Below the pieces are notes generated by a model, which saw only the letters and a program-made list of their open reading frames with translations, ran no database searches and had not been told where the DNA came from. A stretch of 64,000 nucleotides of DNA, from contig NZ_FPBH01000017.1 in NCBI RefSeq assembly GCF_900116445.1, forward strand, positions 124,001-188,000, given 5' to 3'. The DNA is from Paraburkholderia aspalathi. Lineage in GTDB: Bacteria; Pseudomonadota; Gammaproteobacteria; Burkholderiales; Burkholderiaceae. Positions 44,185-54,782 of the stretch are shown one piece after another (position 1 is the stretch's first letter; each line of letters starts with the position of its first letter). Made by a program: the position numbers and the translations under genes.

Positions 44185-44218
44185 AAAACCCGCAAGCAGC
44201 AGGCCGCTTACGGGTTTT
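44185..44218 (-). terminator. intrinsic terminator of ssrA
   Basis: Reading the minus strand, AAAACCCGTAAGC pairs with GCTTGCGGGTTTT and is followed by T residues. It lies about 33 bases past the mature tmRNA 3' end. Confidence 0.85.
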
Positions 44219-44250
44219 GAGTCTTGATGATGCAGCTTGAAACGATGTTC

Positions 44251-44620
44251 TGGTGGAGGCGGCGGGAATCGAACCCGCGTCCAGAAGCACTCTACGACTA
44301 GTTCTACATACTTAGTTCTGTCATTTGATTTAACCACCACGACGCGGACGAACACGCTGCGTGACGGCGATTCACTAGATTTTCGACCTTGGCGTCGTGA
44401 CGCCACCAAGACTTAACTGACGTATATGACCTCTGTCGGTATTGCTACCGGTCTTGCGACTCTAGCCCGTCAGTGAACTAGGCAGAGGACGGCGGCCCTT
44501 AGGCTGCCAGTGCGAACGTTTCGTCGTTTGCAGTTACGTTTTTCCCATTGATTAACGAGGTGACGGGTCCTCGGTATGCCCTAGCCGCTTCGCAACCCCT
44601 GTCGAAACCAGGTCGCCCCC
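44251..44620 (-). ncRNA. ssrA: transfer-messenger RNA
   Basis: This 370-base tmRNA rescues stalled ribosomes. The 3' end has the tRNA-like TTCGA arm and an encoded CCA at 44251-44253. The 5' end GGGGGCG pairs with CGCCUCC near the 3' end to close the acceptor stem. The tag frame at 44502-44531 encodes ANDETFALAA, followed by TAA at 44499-44501; the resume codon is GCA. It is a one-piece tmRNA. A TAAAAT -10-like box at 44657-44662 suggests the promoter of a short precursor. Confidence 0.97.
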
Positions 44621-44801
44621 GCGGTTCGTTGCCCAAAACATCTGGGCCAGACGGAGATTTTACAATAGTTTGACGGCCACGTCCTGGGTGATTGGCTTGA
44701 TGGCTGGCCGTGTGCTGGTGCGCTGTCAATGCGAAGCCGCAAGCCGCCGCCATGCATTGCGTGTGGCGTGCCTGTGGTGTTCGCTATTTGCGTTCAGCGG
44801 T

Positions 44802-45515
44802 TCAGCCGATGTCGCGCAACAGCTTCTGCAACTCCGCGGGCGAGTGCACGACATGCTGCGCGTGCCATTGCGTCGGCGGAATGTCGTTGCCGCAGTAACC
44901 ATAGGCGGCCGCGATGGTCTTCATGCCGGCCGCGAAACCCGCCTGCACGTCGCGCAGGTCGTCGCCAACGTAGACGATGCGCTCGGGCACGACATCCAGC
45001 TCACGCGCGGCGTGCAACAGCGGCGCGGGGTGCGGCTTCGAATGCGGGGTCGTGTCGCCGCTCACCACGCAGCCGGCGCGCTCTTCGAGGCCGAGTTGCG
45101 CGATCAGCGGCTCAGTGAGCCTTGCCACCTTGTTCGTCACGATGCCCCAGCGCACGCCCCGCGCATCGAGATCGTCGAGCAATTCGGGAATGCCGGGAAA
45201 CAGCGTGGTCTCGATGCATAAGTCCGCTTCATAGTTGGCGAGAAACTCCTCACGCATCGACGCGAACTCGTGATCGTCAGGGCCGATGCCGAACGCCCCC
45301 CCGATCAGACCGCGCGCGCCCGCCGACGCGAGCGGCCGCAGGTCTTCGAGCGGCACCATCTCGAGGCTGCGATCGTGGCGCATCTTGTTGACTGCGGCCG
45401 CGAGATCGGGCGCGGTGTCGGCCAGCGTGCCGTCGAGGTCGAACAGGACAGCCTGGCAAAGACCGAGCGCGTCGTCGTTGTCTTCGCGTTGGGGCAGGGG
45501 CGTGGGATCGCTCAT
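44802..45515 (-). CDS. gph: phosphoglycolate phosphatase
   Basis: This 237-residue HAD-superfamily enzyme has motif I VLFDLDGTLADTAPD, motif II WGIVTNK, the Lys in PHSKPHPAPL and motif IV VYVGDDLRDVQAG. It hydrolyses 2-phosphoglycolate formed by DNA repair or oxygenation reactions. It follows ubiG on the same strand (33-base gap), the arrangement ompA - ubiG - gph common in this group. Assignment to Gph rather than another HAD phosphatase rests on this context and cap-domain length. Confidence 0.88.
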   Translation of the reverse strand: MSDPTPLPQREDNDDALGLCQAVLFDLDGTLADTAPDLAAAVNKMRHDRSLEMVPLEDLRPLASAGARGLIGGAFGIGPDDHEFASMREEFLANYEADLCIETTLFPGIPELLDDLDARGVRWGIVTNKVARLTEPLIAQLGLEERAGCVVSGDTTPHSKPHPAPLLHAARELDVVPERIVYVGDDLRDVQAGFAAGMKTIAAAYGYCGNDIPPTQWHAQHVVHSPAELQKLLRDIG

Positions 45516-45548
45516 TGATTGGATTGAGTCCGGGCAGGTCGAGGCGGA

Positions 45549-46247
45549 TCAGACGTCGCGGCGGCAGGCGAGCATGTAGTTCACGCTCGTGTCGGCGGAC
45601 AGCGTGAAGTGCTTGCTGAGCGGGTTATAAACGATACCTTTGATGTCGACCGTACGCAGGTCGGCAGCGCGCACAAAGCCGGCCAATTCCGAGGGGCGGA
45701 TGAAGCGCGCGTAGTCGTGCGTACCCTTGGGCAGCATCCGCGCGATATATTCGGCGCCGATCACCGCAAACAGATACGACTTCACATTGCGGTTCAGCGT
45801 GGAGAAAAACACCCAGCCGCCGGGTTTCACGAGCGTTTTGCATGCTTCGACAATGGCGGCCGGTTGGGGCACGTGTTCGAGCATTTCCATGCAGGTGACG
45901 ACGTCGTAAGTGCCCGGTTCGCGGGCGGCGAGTGCTTCGGCGGCGATTTCTTCGTAACTGACGGTTACACCACTTTCAAGGCTGTGAAGATCCGCCACGC
46001 CGAGCGCTTGGGTCGACAGATCGATTCCCTTCACATGCGCCCCCAATCCCGCCATCGACTCCGACAGAATGCCGCCGCCGCAGCCGATATCCAACACGGT
46101 TTTGCCGGCGAGATGTGCGTGCGCGTCGATCCAGCTTAGACGAATCGGGTTGAGTTCATGCAGCGGTTTGAATTCGGCATTCGGGTCCCACCAACGATGC
46201 GCGAGGTCGCTAAATTTCTGCAGTTCGTGGGGATCGGCGTTGGTCAT
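45549..46247 (-). CDS. ubiG: ubiquinone biosynthesis O-methyltransferase
   Basis: This 232-residue SAM methyltransferase carries out both O-methylations of ubiquinone synthesis. Its start DPHELQKFSDLAHRWWDP and the SAM motif VLDIGCGGGILSESMA are diagnostic of UbiG, as is CMEMLEHVPQP. The ATG at 46247 (MTNADPHEL) gives the family length; the frame stays open for 80 codons upstream, towards ompA, but that extension has no family similarity. Confidence 0.95.
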   Translation of the reverse strand: MTNADPHELQKFSDLAHRWWDPNAEFKPLHELNPIRLSWIDAHAHLAGKTVLDIGCGGGILSESMAGLGAHVKGIDLSTQALGVADLHSLESGVTVSYEEIAAEALAAREPGTYDVVTCMEMLEHVPQPAAIVEACKTLVKPGGWVFFSTLNRNVKSYLFAVIGAEYIARMLPKGTHDYARFIRPSELAGFVRAADLRTVDIKGIVYNPLSKHFTLSADTSVNYMLACRRDV

Positions 46248-46414
46248 AGCGGAAGCTGCCTCGATGAGAGCGTTGAGCGGGCGCTCGAGGATAAACCCTG
46301 AGTATATAGGCCGGGCGACGGGGCGGCAAAATGCCGCGCTGTGGCTGGTGCGTCCTGTTCCAGCGGGTCGGGCGCGCTCGGAGGAGAAGGCGAGCGGCGC
46401 CCGCAGCTGCGGCA

Positions 46415-46443
46415 TAAAAAAAGCCCCGCCGAAGCGGGGCTTT
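46415..46443 (-). terminator. intrinsic terminator of ompA
   Basis: AAGCCCCGC pairs with GCGGGGCTT, and the run of A residues on the plus strand gives a T tract on the minus strand. It lies 21 bases after the ompA stop. Confidence 0.88.
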
Positions 46444-46464
46444 GATACTGCGGTAATTTGTAGC

Positions 46465-47112
46465 TTACTGCTTCGAAGTACCGACAACTTCGACTTCCAC
46501 GCGACGATCCGGTGCGAGGCAAGCGACGAGTTGCTTGTGGTTCTTCTGGTTGCAACCGGTCGTGACCGGGTTGCGCTTGCCCTTGCCTTCCGTATAGATA
46601 CGGTTGGATTCGATGCCCTTGCTCACGAGGTACGACTTCACAGCTTGAGCACGGCGCAGCGACAGGCGGTCGTTGTACTTGTCCGAACCGATACGGTCCG
46701 TGTAACCCGTTGCAACGATGACTTCCAGGTTCAGCGAGCCGACCTTCGATGCCAGATCGTCCAGCTTTTCCTTGCCAGCCGGCTTCAGGATGGCCTTGTC
46801 GAAGTCGAACAGAGCGTCAGCTTGATACGTAATCTTTTGGCTCGTAATAGCCGGTGCAGGTGCGACCGGAGCCGGCGGGGTCGGAGCCTGGGCAACCAGG
46901 GCGCCATCGCACTTAGCGTTGGCCGTTGCCGGCGTCCAGAATGCATCGCGCCAGCAAAGCTCGTTCGTGCCGTTCATCCACACGTATTCGCCGGTACCAT
47001 TCACCCAGTTGTCGTTCGTAGCTTGTCGCGACGCCGGCACCGATTGCGCCATGGCGGATGCAGCCATAACTGCGGTAGCTGCAATGAACGCGAGCTTTGA
47101 AAGTTTATTCAT
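46465..47112 (-). CDS. ompA: OmpA-family outer-membrane protein
   Basis: This 215-residue protein has a signal peptide cut after ASAMAQ, a short N-terminal region (WVNGTGEYVWMNGTNELCWRD), a Pro/Ala linker near residue 80 and a C-terminal OmpA/peptidoglycan-binding domain with GYTDRIGSDKYNDRLSLRRA. It lacks the eight-strand barrel of E. coli OmpA and matches the short OmpA type of Burkholderia. AGGAG lies 5 bases before the ATG. A perfect inverted repeat covers the likely promoter (47183-47238). Confidence 0.92.
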   Translation of the reverse strand: MNKLSKLAFIAATAVMAASAMAQSVPASRQATNDNWVNGTGEYVWMNGTNELCWRDAFWTPATANAKCDGALVAQAPTPPAPVAPAPAITSQKITYQADALFDFDKAILKPAGKEKLDDLASKVGSLNLEVIVATGYTDRIGSDKYNDRLSLRRAQAVKSYLVSKGIESNRIYTEGKGKRNPVTTGCNQKNHKQLVACLAPDRRVEVEVVGTSKQ

Positions 47113-47604
47113 ATTTCTCCTCTCGAAATTGAGATTACCGCAGGTTTACTGCGAGCCTGTTGACGAAGACAAGTCATACATTGCTCGAAGTATAACATCG
47201 GTGTAGAACAAAAAACGTGCTGTGTAGACTTCGAGCAGTGTCTAACTCTTTGTGCGTTGGCATTTTGCCATATCGTTCCCTTCCAACGATAAAAAAATCT
47301 GCCCCCGATCAAATCACCCTCCAATTGTGGTGCATGCGCAACAGAAGCAATCCGCTGTAGGCACCGCCAGTCATGGCTGAGCGGCGAATTGCCCCACGCA
47401 CAAATCGAGCCTGCCCCGACTTCATCTTGGGGCGTTCAGGCGCCGTTCCCGCTCGTCTGCTAATAGGTATACGTACCCCAGCCGGGGGCGGATGCGCGGC
47501 ATGTTAGAATCGCGTGATGCGTTGCGCCTGCAATGCTTACGCGAAGGCGCGGCGAGGTGAGGTCAGCTTCACGCCGTCGCCTTGGCACGTAAAAGATACG
47601 GATA
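47113..47604. other. divergent regulatory interval between ompA and gyrA
   Basis: These 492 bases hold the promoters of ompA (minus) and gyrA (plus). For ompA, TATACT on the minus strand at 47190-47195 is a likely -10. For gyrA, an extended -10 TGTTAGAAT ends at 47510. The stretch 47160-47300 is clearly more AT-rich than its surroundings. A short open frame reading into gyrA (47514 onward) is in another frame and is not a gene. Confidence 0.55.
47183..47238. repeat. perfect 10-base inverted repeat over the ompA promoter
   Basis: TGCTCGAAGT (47183-47192) and ACTTCGAGCA (47229-47238) are exact inverted copies, 36 bases apart. The left arm overlaps the ompA -10 box. It could be a two-site operator or a cruciform-prone element. 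Confidence 0.6.
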
Positions 47605-50241
<2,637 letters not shown>

Positions 50242-50250
50242 TTCGCGTCG

Positions 50251-50285
50251 GCAGCTTTCAGTCTCAGTTATTGGTTGAAAGCTGC
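50251..50285 (+). terminator. hairpin after gyrA without a T tract
   Basis: GCAGCTTTCA (50251-50260) pairs exactly with TGAAAGCTGC (50276-50285), with a 15-base loop, starting 9 bases after the gyrA stop. With no T run, it may stabilise the gyrA message or terminate only weakly. Confidence 0.5.
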
Positions 50286-50364
50286 GCAGGGAACAATGGC
50301 GTGTCGGGCCGATACGCATCCCGCGCAGCTTGCAGTTCAAGTTAATTTCTCTTAGGGAGTAATG

Positions 50365-50967
50365 ATGCAAAAACGATTCAAACAACTGATGTTGCTGGCT
50401 GCTCTCGTGCCGACCTTCGCTATGGCTCAAGCGCTTCAGAGCCCGGCCCCGGCGGCTCCGGCTGCTGCCGCTGCACCGGTTGATCCGGCCAAGCAGGCTG
50501 CAATCAAGGACTTGCTGGACGCAATCGACGCACAGAAGCTCGTCGGCGCGATCGGCAACAGCGCCCAGATGCAAGCCAAGCAGCTGGTTCCGGCTATCCT
50601 GTCGGACGCCCTGAGCGAAAACAAGACGATGACGGACAAGCAGAAGCAGGCTTCCGTCCCGACGCTGCAAAAGAACGCAGTGCCGAAGCTGGTTGACGGC
50701 GCAGGTCAAGTGTTCGCAACGGACAGCTTCCGCCAGGACGCCATGCAAGCTCAGTACGACGCTTACGCGAAGTACTACAGCACGTCGGAAATCAAGGATC
50801 TGACCGCGTTCTACAAGAGCCCGACTGGCCGCAAGTTCATCCAGGTGCAAGACCAGGTTGGCCGCGACGTCGTGAATGGCTTGATGCAAAAGTACATGCC
50901 GCAATCGATCAAGGCAACGCGCGACCAGGCTGACAAGGAAGTCGCTTCGGTCAAGCCGGCTAAGTAA
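50365..50967 (+). CDS. DUF2059 domain exported protein
   Basis: This 200-residue protein has a signal peptide ending in FAMAQA. Its C-terminal DUF2059 domain shows YDAYAKYYSTSEIKDLTAFYKSPTGRKFI. It is probably periplasmic; function unknown. The second of two adjacent ATGs (50365) is spaced 5 bases from GGAG; the first (50362) is closer and less favourable. A Pro/Ala-rich linker follows the signal peptide. Its place between gyrA and serC is conserved in Burkholderia as far as I recall. Confidence 0.85.
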   Translation: MQKRFKQLMLLAALVPTFAMAQALQSPAPAAPAAAAAPVDPAKQAAIKDLLDAIDAQKLVGAIGNSAQMQAKQLVPAILSDALSENKTMTDKQKQASVPTLQKNAVPKLVDGAGQVFATDSFRQDAMQAQYDAYAKYYSTSEIKDLTAFYKSPTGRKFIQVQDQVGRDVVNGLMQKYMPQSIKATRDQADKEVASVKPAK

Positions 50968-51294
50968 GTTGGTTAAATGAGTTGGCTAAAAAAGCCGGCG
51001 AGTTGAACCAAAGGGTCGAAAGGCTGCGCTGACATCGCGCTAGCCGCCGCTCCGCAAGCCATATGGCGTGTCGGGTTTGGCGGGTTGGCGGTGACAATGC
51101 GATAATGGCCGTTTGCGCACACGCGCAGACGGCCATTTTCTTTTTGGGTGCGGAAATATTGCCAAACGCGCGTCGTCAAACTCGCGTTGTCGAGTTCGCG
51201 TTGCAAGCTTTGCAATGGCTGCCTTCGCGGCTGCCAACTTCGCCGATTTTTGCGCGATCTGTTCGTTTTTCGCGCCAGCTTCCAGGATCTCACG
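50968..51294. other. non-coding interval between the DUF2059 gene and serC
   Basis: These 327 bases contain a strong terminator (51104-51145) in the middle. The 150 bases after it must hold the serC promoter, although the serC frame also stays open back to 51148. I see no further motif. Confidence 0.5.
51104..51145 (+). terminator. intrinsic terminator upstream of serC
   Basis: AATGGCCGT pairs with ACGGCCATT, and the interior TGCGC/GCGCA extends the stem, with a T mismatch, to an ACAC loop. TTCTTTTT follows. It lies 136 bases after the DUF2059 stop and 150 bases before serC, so it separates the two transcripts or acts as a serC attenuator. Confidence 0.82.
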
Positions 51295-52377
51295 ATGCGC
51301 GTCTTTAATTTCTCCGCCGGCCCCGCGGCCATGCCCGAAGAAGTGCTGCGTCAGGCAGCCGACGAGATGCTCGATTGGCACGGCAGTGGCATGAGCGTGA
51401 TGGAAATGAGCCATCGCGGCAAAGAATTCATGTCGATCCACGAGGAGGCGCTCGTCGATCTGCGCGACTTGCTCGCGGTGCCAGCCAGCCACCGCATCCT
51501 GTTCCTGCAAGGCGGCGGTCTGGGCGAAAACGCAATCGTGCCGATGAATCTGATGGGCGCGAAACCGCGCGCGGATTTCGTCGTGACGGGTTCCTGGTCG
51601 CAAAAGTCGCTGAAAGAAGCACAAAAGTACGGCACCGTGCATCTGGCGGCGAGCGGTCAAACGGCCGAGGGCTTCACGCGCGCACCGGCGCGCTCGGAAT
51701 GGCAGTTGTCGGACGATCCGGCATACGTACATCTGTGCACCAACGAAACGATTCACGGCGTCGAGACGTTCGAGATTCCCGACCTCGGCGATATTCCGCT
51801 GGTGGCGGACGCCTCGTCGCACATCCTGTCGCGCCCGATGGACATTGCCAAATACGGCGTGCTGTTTGGCGGTGCGCAGAAGAACATCGGCATGGCGGGT
51901 GTGACCGTCGTGATCGTCCGCGAAGATATGCTAGACCGCGCGCAGGCGATCTGCCCGTCGGCGTTCGAATGGAAAACCGTCGCCGAGAACAACTCGATGT
52001 ACAACACGCCGCCCACGTATGCGATCTACATCGCGGGGCTGGTGTTCAAGTGGTTGAAGAAGCAGGGCGGCCTTACCGCGATGGAAGCGCGTAACCTCGA
52101 GAAATCGAAGCTGTTGTACGACACGATCGATTCGAGCAGCTTCTATCTGAACAAGGTCGAGCGTGGCTCGCGCTCGCGGATGAACGTACCGTTTTTCCTC
52201 GCCGACGAGTCGCGCAACGAAGATTTCCTGGCCGGCGCGAAAGCGCGGGGAATGGTGCAGCTAAAGGGCCACAAGTCCGTCGGCGGCATGCGGGCGTCGA
52301 TTTATAACGCCGTCCCGCTCGAAGGCGTCAAAGCGCTTGTCGAATACATGAAGGAATTCGAACAGCGCAGCGCCTGA
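51295..52377 (+). CDS. serC: phosphoserine aminotransferase
   Basis: This 360-residue PLP enzyme converts 3-phosphohydroxypyruvate to phosphoserine and also acts in pyridoxal phosphate synthesis. The start MRVFNFSAGPAAMPE is typical. The PLP lysine is in GAQKNIGMAGV, and HECIHGVE-like sequence (NETIHGVET) marks the substrate site. The ATG at 51295 has AGGA upstream; an in-frame extension of 49 codons to 51148 lies beyond the family's N-terminus. serC-pheA-hisC-tyrA-aroA form an amino-acid supply block. Confidence 0.95.
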   Translation: MRVFNFSAGPAAMPEEVLRQAADEMLDWHGSGMSVMEMSHRGKEFMSIHEEALVDLRDLLAVPASHRILFLQGGGLGENAIVPMNLMGAKPRADFVVTGSWSQKSLKEAQKYGTVHLAASGQTAEGFTRAPARSEWQLSDDPAYVHLCTNETIHGVETFEIPDLGDIPLVADASSHILSRPMDIAKYGVLFGGAQKNIGMAGVTVVIVREDMLDRAQAICPSAFEWKTVAENNSMYNTPPTYAIYIAGLVFKWLKKQGGLTAMEARNLEKSKLLYDTIDSSSFYLNKVERGSRSRMNVPFFLADESRNEDFLAGAKARGMVQLKGHKSVGGMRASIYNAVPLEGVKALVEYMKEFEQRSA

Positions 52378-52455
52378 TCGTCTTCGATATTCAGGCACGC
52401 GCATCCTTTCCAGCACGCATTTGTGCAGTAGCTACCGGCAGGGCCGTTTTCACGC

Positions 52456-53538
52456 ATGGACGACGAACTCAATACCCGACTCAAACCCCTTCGCGAACGC
52501 ATCGACGCGCTCGACGCGCAGCTGATCGCGCTTCTCAATCAGCGTGCCGCGGTGGCGCTCGAAGTGGGCGAGGTGAAGAAGCATTTCAACGCACCGGTGT
52601 TCCGCCCCGAGCGCGAGCAGCAGGTGATCGCGCGCTTGCAGGATATGAGCGCGGGCCCGCTGGCCAGCGAGCATATCAGCGCGATCTGGCGCGAAATCAT
52701 GGCCGCGAGCCGGGCGCTCGAAAAGAGTATCAAGGCCGCGTATCTTGGCCCGGTTGGCACGTACAGCGAACAGGCGATGCACGAGTACTTCGGTCAGTCG
52801 ATCGAAGGTCTGCCGTGCCCGTCGATCGACGAAGTATTTCGCTCGGTCGAAGCAGGCGCCGCCGAATTCGGCGTCGTGCCGGTCGAGAATTCGACCGAAG
52901 GCGCGGTGTCGCGCACGCTGGATCTGCTGTTGCAAACCCAGCTCACGATCGGCGGCGAACTTGCCTTGCCGATTCACCACAATCTCCTGACGCTGAACGG
53001 CGGCCTCACTGGCGTGACGCGAGTGTGCGCGCACGCGCAGGCGCTTGCCCAGTGCCAGCGCTGGCTTGCGACCAACGCGCCGCATCTCGAGCGTCAGGCG
53101 GTGTCGAGCAATGCCGAAGCCGCGCGCATGGCGGCGGAAGATCCGACGGTTGCGGCCATCGCAGGCGACCGCGCGGCGACTCATTACGGTCTGCAAGTCG
53201 CGTACGCCCTGATCCAGGACGATCCGCACAACCGCACGCGTTTCGTGATGATCGGCAAGGAGCGCACCGGCGTCAGCGGGCACGATCAGACGTCGTTGAT
53301 CGTCTCCGTGGCGAACGAGCCGGGCGCCGTGTTCAAGTTGCTGGAGCCCTTGGCGCGCCACAGCGTGTCCATGACCCGTTTCGAGTCGCGTCCGGCGCGC
53401 GTCGGCACGTGGGAGTACTACTTCTATATCGACGTCGAAGGCCATCGCGACGAGCCGGCGGTTGCCGCCGCACTCACCGAACTCGGTCAGAAGGCCGCGT
53501 TCCTGAAGATACTCGGCTCGTATCCGCGCGCCCGTTGA
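52456..53538 (+). CDS. pheA: bifunctional chorismate mutase / prephenate dehydratase
   Basis: This 360-residue protein makes phenylpyruvate from chorismate. Domains in order: an AroQ chorismate mutase (about 1-90, with LRERIDALDAQLIALLNQRA), prephenate dehydratase (about 95-275, YLGPVGTYSEQAM and VVPVENSTEG) and a C-terminal ACT domain (about 285-355, VANEPGAVFKLLEPL then the ESRP motif). The ESRP motif binds phenylalanine for feedback inhibition. No leader peptide or attenuator is visible in the 78 bases upstream. Confidence 0.96.
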   Translation: MDDELNTRLKPLRERIDALDAQLIALLNQRAAVALEVGEVKKHFNAPVFRPEREQQVIARLQDMSAGPLASEHISAIWREIMAASRALEKSIKAAYLGPVGTYSEQAMHEYFGQSIEGLPCPSIDEVFRSVEAGAAEFGVVPVENSTEGAVSRTLDLLLQTQLTIGGELALPIHHNLLTLNGGLTGVTRVCAHAQALAQCQRWLATNAPHLERQAVSSNAEAARMAAEDPTVAAIAGDRAATHYGLQVAYALIQDDPHNRTRFVMIGKERTGVSGHDQTSLIVSVANEPGAVFKLLEPLARHSVSMTRFESRPARVGTWEYYFYIDVEGHRDEPAVAAALTELGQKAAFLKILGSYPRAR

Positions 53539-53619
53539 TGTCGGCCCAGGCGCGCGCACGCGGTCTGGGCGCGCCTGTCGCAGGTCCACTTACTACTAAT
53601 TAGTCGTTCGGAGATTTTC

Positions 53620-54732
53620 ATGACAACGTCCTTCGGTCCTTCCTATGTGCGCGCGATCGCGCCTTACATCGCCGGCAAGCCGATTTCGGAAGTGGCCCGC
53701 GAGTTTGGCCTCGACGAAGCGACCATCGTGAAGCTCGCGTCGAACGAAAATCCGCTGGGCATGCCGGAATCGGCGCAACGCGCCATGGCGCAAGCGGCCA
53801 GCGAACTCGGCCGCTATCCGGACGCGAATGCATTCGAACTGAAGGCAGCGCTGAGCGAGCGCTACGGGGTGCCGGCCGAGTGGGTCACGCTCGGCAACGG
53901 CAGCAACGACATTCTCGAAATTGCCGCGCATGCGTTCGTCGAGAAGGGTCAGTCGATCGTCTACGCGCAGTACTCGTTCGCGGTCTACGCGCTCGCCACG
54001 CAAGGCGTGGGCGCAAATGCGATCGTCGTACCGGCCGTCAAGTATGGCCACGACCTCGACGCGATGCTCGCCGCGATTACCGGCGACACCCGCCTGATCT
54101 TCGTCGCGAATCCGAACAACCCGACTGGCACGTTCATCGAAGGCGCCAAGCTCGAAGCGTTTCTCGACAAGGTGCCGCGCAACGTGGTCGTCGTGCTCGA
54201 CGAGGCGTACACGGAATATCTGCCGGAAGAAAAGCGCTACGACTCGATCGCGTGGGTGCGCCGCTATCCGAATCTGCTGGTCTCGCGCACGTTCTCGAAG
54301 GCGTTTGGCCTGGCCGGCCTGCGTGTCGGCTTCGCCATCGCGCAGCCGGAGTTGACCGATCTGCTGAACCGTCTGCGTCAGCCGTTCAACGTGAACACGC
54401 TGGCGCAAGCCGCGGCGATCGCAGCGCTGAACGACAAGGCGTTTCTGGAAAAGAGCGCGGCCCTGAATGCGCAGGGCTATCGCCTTTTGACCGAAGCGTT
54501 CGACAAACTCGGCCTTGAGTATGTGCCGTCGGACGGCAACTTCGTGCTGGTGCGCGTCGGCAATGACGACGCAGCGGGCAACCGCGTCAACCTCGCGTTG
54601 CTCAAGCAGGGCGTGATCGTTCGTCCGGTCGGCAACTACGGTTTGCCGCAGTGGCTGCGCATCACGATCGGCCTGCCGGAAGAAAACGAAGCGTTCCTCG
54701 CGGCGCTCGAAAAGACGCTCGCCACCGCGTAA
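53620..54732 (+). CDS. hisC: histidinol-phosphate aminotransferase
   Basis: This 370-residue class I/II PLP aminotransferase has FVANPNNPTGT, the PLP-contacting DEAYTEYLPE and the Lys in SRTFSKAFGLAGLRVGF. It lies between pheA and tyrA rather than in a his operon, the position of the second hisC copy (often called hisC2) that also accepts aromatic substrates. A role as the aromatic aminotransferase for phenylalanine or tyrosine is therefore possible. A hairpin with a T tract follows 17 bases after the stop. Confidence 0.92.
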   Translation: MTTSFGPSYVRAIAPYIAGKPISEVAREFGLDEATIVKLASNENPLGMPESAQRAMAQAASELGRYPDANAFELKAALSERYGVPAEWVTLGNGSNDILEIAAHAFVEKGQSIVYAQYSFAVYALATQGVGANAIVVPAVKYGHDLDAMLAAITGDTRLIFVANPNNPTGTFIEGAKLEAFLDKVPRNVVVVLDEAYTEYLPEEKRYDSIAWVRRYPNLLVSRTFSKAFGLAGLRVGFAIAQPELTDLLNRLRQPFNVNTLAQAAAIAALNDKAFLEKSAALNAQGYRLLTEAFDKLGLEYVPSDGNFVLVRVGNDDAAGNRVNLALLKQGVIVRPVGNYGLPQWLRITIGLPEENEAFLAALEKTLATA

Positions 54733-54749
54733 GCGGTTGACCTTGACCC

Positions 54750-54780
54750 GCGCGCCTCACTTTCTGAAGGCGCGCTTTTT
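54750..54780 (+). terminator. hairpin with T tract between hisC and tyrA, abutting the tyrA start
   Basis: GCGCGCCT (54750-54757) pairs with AGGCGCGC (54768-54775), followed by TTTTT (54776-54780). The tyrA GTG begins at 54783. The only Shine-Dalgarno-like sequence for tyrA (GAAGG) lies inside the 3' arm, so the hairpin could limit both transcription into and translation of tyrA. Confidence 0.75.
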
Positions 54781-54782
54781 CA

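Noticed and set aside
44499..44753. 84-codon minus-strand frame ending in ANDETFALAA
   Set aside because: Only the last ten codons are translated, as the tmRNA tag; the rest is tmRNA structure and upstream sequence.
51148..51294. 49-codon N-terminal extension of serC
   Set aside because: The family starts at MRVFNFSAG; the extension runs through the sequence just after a terminator.
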